From positions 62,001-126,000 of the forward strand of contig NZ_ABOX02000012.1 of NCBI RefSeq assembly GCF_000172555.1: 64,000 nt of DNA, written 5' to 3'. The stretch is from Pedosphaera parvula Ellin514. Its GTDB lineage: Bacteria > Verrucomicrobiota > Verrucomicrobiia > Limisphaerales > Pedosphaeraceae. A program made the position numbers and the translations under genes. Numbering within the stretch: position 1 is the first letter of the stretch; the number at the start of each line of letters is the position of its first letter. Below, piece after piece: positions 58,831-64,000 of this stretch. The notes below the pieces were generated by a model. That model had not been told where the DNA came from. It searched no databases and worked only from the letters and a program-made list of their open reading frames with translations.

Positions 58831-59712
58831 ATGCGGATTACCGAACGTGAAATAATCATTCCAGCTACAGATTACGATCTGCCGGGCACGCTTTCCTCCG
58901 GGCAGGCTTTTCGTTGGCGTGAAGAGCACAATTCATGGATTGGCGTGATCGGAAATCATTGGGTTCGACTCCGGTCTTCTTCCAATTCAATTATCGCCGA
59001 GGTTGCTGAGCCGGTCACAGATTGGAGTTGGCTTGTCGATTTTCTGCAAACTCATCTGGAACTGAAGAGCGTGCTGGCCACCTTCCCCAAAGACGAACCG
59101 TTGGGAAATGCCATCAGAGCGTGCCATGGTTTGCGACTGTTAAGGCAGAATCCGTGGGAGTGCCTGGCCTCGTTTATTTTATCATCTACCAAGCAGATCG
59201 TGCAAATTCAGCAGATTGTGGAGTTGCTTTGCATCCGGTTCGGAGAACCGGTCCCGGTTCCGCCGGGGCACAGTCCAGCATATGCCTTCCCATCTGCCAT
59301 GCGACTGGCCGCAGCCACTGAAGCAGAACTAAGGGATTGTAAAATGGGATTCCGCGCCCCTTACCTGAGGGAAACTGCACGTATGATCCACTCGGGTGAG
59401 GTGATATTGGAGCGGTTGTACGGGATGGACGTGGACGATGCGCGTGCAGAATTGTTAAAGCTGCCCGGCGTCGGACGAAAAATAGCAGACTGCGTGCTCC
59501 TATTTGCCTACGGTTTTCAGGCAGCTTTTCCGGTCGATGTTTGGGTGATGAAGGCTTTACAGCATCTTTACTTTCCCAAACGTCGTCCAAGCCGCAAGAG
59601 GCTGGAAAAGTTCACACAGACCTACTTTGGTCCCAACGCTGGATATGCCCAACAGTACCTTTTTCATTATATGCGGACCAAACAAGTCTCCAGGAGATCG
59701 GACCGACCGTGA
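58831..59712 (+). CDS. ogg: OGG1-type 8-oxoguanine DNA glycosylase/lyase
   Basis: HhH-GPD base-excision enzyme in the eukaryotic OGG1 layout. 293 residues from the ATG at 58831, one base after the upstream stop. An N-terminal domain (SSGQAFRWREEHNSWIG) is followed by helical domains, then the helix-hairpin-helix LLKLPGVGRKIADCVLLFAYG with catalytic Lys217 and the activating Asp236 in FPVDVWVMKAL. The Lys-Asp spacing (19) equals that of human OGG1 (249/268). Mostly archaeal and eukaryotic, but bacterial members are known. It removes 8-oxoguanine and nicks the AP site. The overlapping longer frame from 58765 would share the fusion gene's end and is not preferred. Confidence 0.9.
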   Translation: MRITEREIIIPATDYDLPGTLSSGQAFRWREEHNSWIGVIGNHWVRLRSSSNSIIAEVAEPVTDWSWLVDFLQTHLELKSVLATFPKDEPLGNAIRACHGLRLLRQNPWECLASFILSSTKQIVQIQQIVELLCIRFGEPVPVPPGHSPAYAFPSAMRLAAATEAELRDCKMGFRAPYLRETARMIHSGEVILERLYGMDVDDARAELLKLPGVGRKIADCVLLFAYGFQAAFPVDVWVMKALQHLYFPKRRPSRKRLEKFTQTYFGPNAGYAQQYLFHYMRTKQVSRRSDRP

Positions 59713-59759
59713 TTTTTGTTGCTTGAAGTATTCTCGCCAGACGCAATTCTGATTTCGAC

Positions 59760-60524
59760 ATGTCAACCAACTTTGAAGTGCTCTTTGCTCCGGCTGAGTT
59801 CGACGCACTATCCAGGCGCGATCTCAGCGCAACAACGTGTGTGGTGTTTGATGTCTTTCGGGCTACCAGTACGATCGTCACTGCCCTGGCGCACGGAGCA
59901 AACGCGCTGATTCCCGTTTCTGATATTCCTGAGGCGCTATCATGGCGACAGAAGCATCCTGAAGTTCTGCTCGCGGGCGAGCGTGACGGCTTGCGGATTC
60001 AGGCCAATCTCACCGGTGGAATTGACTTTGACCTCGGTAATTCGCCGCGTGAATTTACGCCGGAGAGAATTCGAGGTCACACCATCGTGATTTCGACCAC
60101 CAATGGCTCTCGTGCCTTGCGAGCTTGTACGGGCGCGCAAACGGTTTTGGTGGGTTCACTCCTAAACCTGACTGCCACGTCCGACTATTTGCGCCGGCAT
60201 CGCCCTAAAGAACTCCTGTTGGTGTGCAGCGGAACCGGCGACCAAGCCTCCTTCGAAGATATCCTGGGTGTCGGCGCGCTGGTGGAGGAGCTGTGGCCGG
60301 ATTACGATGAAATGCTTATGGCCGACTCCGTCATCGTGGCGCACCAAATCTACCTGCAACACTCCAAGAATCTCCTAAACGCTTTGAAACACTCACGGAA
60401 TGGGCGCAGGTTGCTTGCAATGCCCGATCTGCGAGAGGATGTCCCCTGGTGTCTGCAAAAAAATGTTTACGCTTTGGTGGCAGCACTTGAAGCCGACGGT
60501 AAAATCAAAGCTACTTTCAGATGA
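59760..60524 (+). CDS. comB: ComB-family 2-phosphosulfolactate phosphatase
   Basis: 254 residues of the ComB family, which dephosphorylates 2-phosphosulfolactate to sulfolactate. Motifs: CVVFDVFRATSTIVTAL, VLLAGERDGLRIQANLTGG, DLGNSPREFTPERIRG, ISTTNGSRAL, LLVCSGTGDQASFEDILGVGAL, and MADSVIVAHQIY. These correspond to the usual metal- and phosphate-binding segments. ComB belongs to coenzyme M synthesis in archaea and to sulfolactate routes in some bacteria, but comA and comC are absent here. The substrate is therefore uncertain. Confidence 0.9.
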   Translation: MSTNFEVLFAPAEFDALSRRDLSATTCVVFDVFRATSTIVTALAHGANALIPVSDIPEALSWRQKHPEVLLAGERDGLRIQANLTGGIDFDLGNSPREFTPERIRGHTIVISTTNGSRALRACTGAQTVLVGSLLNLTATSDYLRRHRPKELLLVCSGTGDQASFEDILGVGALVEELWPDYDEMLMADSVIVAHQIYLQHSKNLLNALKHSRNGRRLLAMPDLREDVPWCLQKNVYALVAALEADGKIKATFR

Positions 60525-60564
60525 TTGAAACTGTATCCTTGCAGTCAGTGACCCGTGCAAATCC

Positions 60565-60687
60565 GTGAACCCGGAATTGCAGCTTTTCTATGACAGCGAT
60601 CATGAAGCTTTTAAGCTCAATGCCAGGAAAGTTCCAATTCAACCAGCGCATCAGTGGCATCTTGCGAACGGATTTCCAAGTCTTTAG
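60565..60687 (+). CDS. Possible 40-residue small protein
   Basis: A GTG-started frame between comB and the next gene reads MNPELQLFYDSDHEAFKLNA and continues RKVPIQPAHQWHLANGFPSL before TAG. Codon choice looks coding, and it lies 40 bases after the comB stop and 9 before the next ATG. No clear Shine-Dalgarno and no family recognised. It may be a chance frame. Confidence 0.3.
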   Translation: MNPELQLFYDSDHEAFKLNARKVPIQPAHQWHLANGFPSL

Positions 60688-60696
60688 TCTGCTGAC

Positions 60697-61476
60697 ATGA
60701 ACCGCTGGCCAAAGTTAGTTCTGACCGTCTTGATCACCTTATTTGCAGCCTGCTTCATGCTCCGCCTGCGGGGCTATGACCCGCTTTGGCCTCTTCTCCC
60801 AGCCTGGAGTCAAAGCCTTCAGTCTGGAAATCTGAAGTCCGCTATTCATTCCGGCTTGACCCATGATCGTCCTTATATCATAGAGTCAGCAACAGTCCTC
60901 ATCGACATGGAAGACCTGCCACAGGAAAAACCGGTGAGTAGAACCACGACTTTCCGATATGTTTACACTATTCGTGCGTTGCGCAAAGTAGCTGCGTCAG
61001 ACAATTCTTTCACGGAAAGCCTGCACAACCATTTCGGAAAAAAGCTGGAATATTTTCAAGGCTCCAACCCCCAACAGCCCATCAGCCTCAAAAACAATGA
61101 GATCACTTTTAATGTGGAGCTCAATGCCGAAAAAGGAGATGTTTATACCATTATCACCGGGATGCGTATTACGGAGGATTTACCCTTGCAGGATCGTACG
61201 CTCCGTGGATTTCACTTCGCTCCAAACGCATACGCAGCCGTCTACCCGAACGATGAGGACTACATTGCCCAGGTGACCCTCTTGCTATCCTCAGCCACCA
61301 CCCGGATAAAGGCCACTAATAATGCAGTCTGGCGCAAAATCAACGCTGATGCCATACCGATATTCAGCGCTCCGCAACCCACCCCCGGCGGACAGGGATC
61401 GTACGCCACCACTCTCTGCGCACGCTTTTCCAACCTCAAACCGGGTGAAATTGTCGGACTGAATTATTATTGGTAG
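60697..61476 (+). CDS. Exported or membrane-anchored protein of unknown function
   Basis: 259 residues, not recognised. The N-terminal hydrophobic segment (LVLTVLITLFAACFMLRL) is a signal or anchor. The rest appears as a beta-rich periplasmic domain with features such as RPYIIESATVLIDMEDL, TTFRYVYTIRALRKVAASDNSF, GMRITEDLPLQDRTLRGFHF and YATTLCARFSNLKPGEIVGLNYYW. No catalytic motif is evident. It follows comB with a gap that may hold a small gene. Confidence 0.7.
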   Translation: MNRWPKLVLTVLITLFAACFMLRLRGYDPLWPLLPAWSQSLQSGNLKSAIHSGLTHDRPYIIESATVLIDMEDLPQEKPVSRTTTFRYVYTIRALRKVAASDNSFTESLHNHFGKKLEYFQGSNPQQPISLKNNEITFNVELNAEKGDVYTIITGMRITEDLPLQDRTLRGFHFAPNAYAAVYPNDEDYIAQVTLLLSSATTRIKATNNAVWRKINADAIPIFSAPQPTPGGQGSYATTLCARFSNLKPGEIVGLNYYW

Positions 61477-61567
61477 GAGATTCTTAACAATCAAATTGCC
61501 TTTTCTAAAAGCTGCGGCTATTCTTGTCTTCCCTCTTTGTTGATTAAGGAGGGGTAGTAGAAAGACA

Positions 61568-61780
61568 GTGGACACATTTAAACATCGTATTGCAGTAATC
61601 CTTCGACACTTCGAGGACAATCCCGCGTTGGGCCTCTGTGTGCTTGCCATATTTATCGCCGTTGCTTTCGCCATTCTTGTAATTGTGGACGTTGTTCTTC
61701 ACAGAAGAAAGCTTCTCAAAGAGAAGGAAATGTACACCGGGAAGCGAACGTATCCCATTCGTCGAGACAAAGTTGGTTAA
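61568..61780 (+). CDS. Small single-helix membrane protein
   Basis: 70 residues starting at GTG 61568, with a strong AAGGAGGGG about 13 bases upstream supporting this start. One membrane helix (GLCVLAIFIAVAFAILVIVDVVL), a short N-terminal tail, and a positively charged C-terminus (HRRKLLKEKEMYTGKRTYPIRRDKVG), predicting the C-terminus in the cytoplasm. No family recognised. Convergent with the MCE operon's end at 61871. Confidence 0.65.
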   Translation: MDTFKHRIAVILRHFEDNPALGLCVLAIFIAVAFAILVIVDVVLHRRKLLKEKEMYTGKRTYPIRRDKVG

Positions 61781-61870
61781 TGGCGCTTAATCTTTGCTGC
61801 CAGCCAAACTAAACTCGTCTCCACCGTTTCTCGTTCCGGTTCTCGACGGCGTTGATTTTCCCGGAATGCC

Positions 61871-62471
61871 TTACTGCCCTTGAATTTCTTTGGCAATCTG
61901 CTGGCACAACTCCGACAACGCCCCGCTTAGGGCGGCAACACCCGGTCCCGCGTCGGTTTTTGAGCCCGGGAAATTCTTTCGCAACTCAACCCGTCCTTTT
62001 CTGACACCGTTGCCATGCAAAATCATCCAATCCCCGGAAACGATGGCTTGGTTTTTGTCCGTCAGTTCAAATCGTGAGATGTTGATGCGCACTTCAAAGT
62101 TATTCTCGTCTGAACTCCGCGCAACCGAATTGCGTCCAACCAAAATTCCCAACTCCTCGGAAAGGTTTTCACGCATGGTCCGCTCAATTCCAGCGTGAAT
62201 GGGTTCCGCCCAATTATAATACTGAAGGTAATCGATCTGGTTCTCGCCTTTGCGTACCGGGAATCCCAGGATTCTCCACATACGAAGCCAAATCAACGCG
62301 GCCGAGTTGCACTGATATGTTTCGACTGGACTTGAGTTCGCCTTTGCCGCGCTCGCTGGTGAGCACATAAAATTTGGTGGGATCAGCAGTCGGTTTCAAG
62401 CCCAGGCATCCCGTTCCAAATGCGCCTGTTAAAACCAACAATATTGCGAGACTATTTTTGTGGATGTTCAT
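61871..62471 (-). pseudogene. PqiC-like ABC transport auxiliary lipoprotein, apparently frameshifted
   Basis: The start (ATG at 62471) encodes a lipoprotein signal (SLAILLVLTGAFGTGC) and the beginning of an ABC-type transport auxiliary domain (PTKFYVLTS, ISVQLGRVDLASYVENPGIP). The frame then leaves the family. The continuation (VRKGENQIDYLQYYNWAEPIHAGIERTMRENL, to EIQGQ) is found in another frame ending at 61871. The shift maps to about 62257-62264, at a CCCGG run where one extra base separates the two halves. Joined, they give one typical ~200-residue protein. It may be a true pseudogene or a sequence error. Overlaps the MlaD-like gene start region by 20 bases. Confidence 0.8.
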
Positions 62472-63453
62472 TGAGTTGGGCAGAGCCTTTTTTGCCGGTA
62501 AGAATGGCTTTGGGATTCCGTGCAAGATAATCTGACAAAATACGGACCGAGCGCGAGGCATCCGAAAATTCCTGCAGGGCACCATCTATCTGACCGATGA
62601 GCGGCGAATCGCTCCCCACCAAGCCGCGTATTTGTTCCAATGTTTGCCGCAGTTCGGTGAGGCTTTTGGTCGCCTCAGCGGTTGTAGTGTTAATGCCGGT
62701 CGTAAGAGGATCAAGCTGTTGGTCCAGTCTGGTAAGCACCTTTCGCGTCTCCTCAGAGGTTTTTCCAAGCGAGATGATGGCATCCTTAAGATCACTGGAA
62801 TTGATCAGTTTGTCGGCGGAATTCAGGACTTTCACCACTCCTTCGCTCATCTGCTTCACTTGCAATTGTCCCACCAACTGGTTCAGTTGTGTGAGTGTCT
62901 CATCCAGTTTCGTCGATATTCCCACAATATCAATGCGACCAATCGATTTGATGAATTCGGACAAGCCTGTGGAAATGGAAGGGATTTCCTGATAGGGACC
63001 TTCCTTTTGCACAAACTGTGGCGGCCCTGCGTTCTTATAATAATCCAGGGCGATATAAAGTTTTCCAGTGATGAAACTTTCTGACTCCAGGCTGGCTCGC
63101 AATCCTTTGTTGATCTGGTCCTTTACATAATTTGGATTTTTGAAAATCTCTGAAGTGCCCCCGCTTGAGAGCACCTGCTTCTCATCAATTTCAATTACCA
63201 CTGGAATTCGCGAGGCTTCCCCGGTGTCGTCCACTTTGATCTGTATCCTCTTGACCGTGCCGACCGGAACCCCTTTAAATTTTACCGGCGCACCCACCAC
63301 CAAACCATTAACCGAATCCGAGAAGTATACCACCAATGGGACACGGTGTGAAAAGAATCTGCCGGATCCAAAGAGGACGATTGTCCCCACCAGCAGGACC
63401 AAACCACCTACCACGAATGCGCCGATTTTGGCTGGATTTGCTTTCATGCTCAT
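62452..63453 (-). CDS. mlaD: MCE-domain (MlaD/PqiB-like) lipid-transfer protein
   Basis: 333 residues. One N-terminal membrane helix (IGAFVVGGLVLLVGTIVLFGSG) is followed by an MCE domain (about 40-125, VYFSDSVNGLVVGAPVKFKGVPVGTVKRIQI) and a long helical C-terminus (about 165-315) with coiled-coil character that would form the needle/barrel of the hexamer. Periplasmic substrate-binding part of an Mla-type phospholipid transporter. ATGA overlap with the ATPase gene upstream, and the auxiliary lipoprotein follows. The gene name is by family; orthology to E. coli MlaD is not tested. Confidence 0.9.
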   Translation of the reverse strand: MSMKANPAKIGAFVVGGLVLLVGTIVLFGSGRFFSHRVPLVVYFSDSVNGLVVGAPVKFKGVPVGTVKRIQIKVDDTGEASRIPVVIEIDEKQVLSSGGTSEIFKNPNYVKDQINKGLRASLESESFITGKLYIALDYYKNAGPPQFVQKEGPYQEIPSISTGLSEFIKSIGRIDIVGISTKLDETLTQLNQLVGQLQVKQMSEGVVKVLNSADKLINSSDLKDAIISLGKTSEETRKVLTRLDQQLDPLTTGINTTTAEATKSLTELRQTLEQIRGLVGSDSPLIGQIDGALQEFSDASRSVRILSDYLARNPKAILTGKKGSAQLNEHPQK

Positions 63454-64000
63454 AAGACGGCCTCCTTTTTTCCCAGGTTTTCTGCACCTCTGGATAAGAA
63501 TTCTTTAACTTCCGGATCGGTCGTTTCCTCAAGCAATCGCCTGGGATTTCCCCTGGCGGTCACCGTCTTCGCCTGGGCACTCAAGTATATGGAGTTATCC
63601 CCGATTGCAAAAATGCTGGCCAATTCATGAGTCACCACAACAACCGTGGTCTGCAGGCTGTCGCGCAATTGAAGAATCAATTCGTCCAAACGTCGTGAAC
63701 TGATCGGATCGAGACCCGCCGACGGTTCATCCAGAAATAAAATGTCTGCATCCAGGGCCATGGCACGGGCAAGACCGGCCCGCTTGGCCATTCCTCCCGA
63801 TATCTGCGAAGGATAATACTCTTCAAAACCCTTCAACCCGACCAGTGCGAGCTTTAGCCGCACGATCTCCTTAATTTGCGCCGGTGCAAGCCGGGTGAAT
63901 TGTTCCAAAGGCAAAGCAACGTTCTCCTCCAACGTCATTGAACTCCACAACGCGCCGCTTTGAAACAGGACCCCGAATTGTCGAACCATTTCATTGCGCT
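63450..64000 (-). CDS. mlaF: MlaF-like ABC ATPase (5' end outside window)
   Basis: The minus-strand frame is open to the window edge, so the N-terminal part with Walker A is missing. Seen: Q-loop GVLFQSGALWSSMTLEENVALPL, the signature YYPSQISGGMAKRAGLARAMAL, Walker B ILFLDEPSAGLDPIS, and the H-loop VVVTHELASIFAIGD, followed by GNPRRLLEETTDPEVKEFLSRG at the C-terminus. This matches ATPases of Mla/Ttg2/TGD lipid transporters. Its permease (MlaE) would lie beyond the edge. Overlaps the MCE gene by four bases. Confidence 0.92.
   Translation of the reverse strand, partial: RNEMVRQFGVLFQSGALWSSMTLEENVALPLEQFTRLAPAQIKEIVRLKLALVGLKGFEEYYPSQISGGMAKRAGLARAMALDADILFLDEPSAGLDPISSRRLDELILQLRDSLQTTVVVVTHELASIFAIGDNSIYLSAQAKTVTARGNPRRLLEETTDPEVKEFLSRGAENLGKKEAVL

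Overview
The window is ordinary chromosomal DNA of a Gram-negative, LPS-type bacterium, most likely a member of Verrucomicrobiota and perhaps Pedosphaera-like. This is inferred from gene content only. The markers are two type-II-secretion-style pseudopilins with an FTL(V/I)ELL N-terminus, a sulfatase, a Gfo/Idh/MocA oxidoreductase, an SGNH hydrolase, a very large ThuA/dehydrogenase/HEAT/haem-binding protein of the kind expanded in Planctomycetes and Verrucomicrobia, a eukaryote-like HisA, and gyrB-gyrA side by side. I see no rRNA or tRNA genes, CRISPR array, integrase, transposase or phage genes.

Layout. 1-5.1 kb: gyrB and gyrA on the minus strand, gyrA cut by the window edge. 5.5-8.5 kb: a four-gene minus-strand operon (unknown membrane-anchored protein, pseudopilin, ABC ATPase, ABC permease), largely joined by 4-base stop/start overlaps. 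8.7-13.3 kb: a tight plus-strand operon of an LpxB-like glycosyltransferase, two LpxL/HtrB-like acyltransferases and a cytochrome P450. All three lipid enzymes deviate at expected catalytic positions, and this is the best candidate for an undescribed pathway. 13.3-20 kb: gcvP, an M14 deacylase-like protein, bioB, a signal peptidase I with Glu where the catalytic Lys is expected, and Ku. 20-37 kb: accessory/secreted region with a sulfatase, a Tat-exported oxidoreductase, two Wzz-like proteins, a class A beta-lactamase-fold protein lacking the deacylation Glu, a 1015-residue Ig-domain secreted protein, an SGNH hydrolase, the 1672-residue ThuA fusion and a second pseudopilin. 37.4-41.3 kb: a propeller-sensor histidine kinase coupled to a response regulator with an unusual C-terminal helix-turn-helix, closed by a strong hairpin.

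41.8-64 kb: an MsbA-like exporter, a eukaryote-like hisA and thiG with a 265-bp element between them bounded by ~31-bp near-perfect inverted repeats. Then come a housekeeping run (heptose kinase, panB, moaC, moaB/mog, a lipoprotein, an AONS-family enzyme, an esterase, SppA, upp, an M24 peptidase), a YugP-type protease, a sigma-70 factor, apt, a PAP2-GT39 fusion, an OGG1-type glycosylase, comB, small unknown proteins, and the end of an Mla/Pqi-type lipid transport operon. The auxiliary lipoprotein gene of that operon carries an apparent frameshift.

Envelope lipid and glycan handling recurs throughout (LpxB-like cluster, MsbA-like exporter, heptose kinase, PAP2-GT39, MCE system). Start codons were adjusted where the longest reading frame began at TTG or ran into a neighbouring gene.
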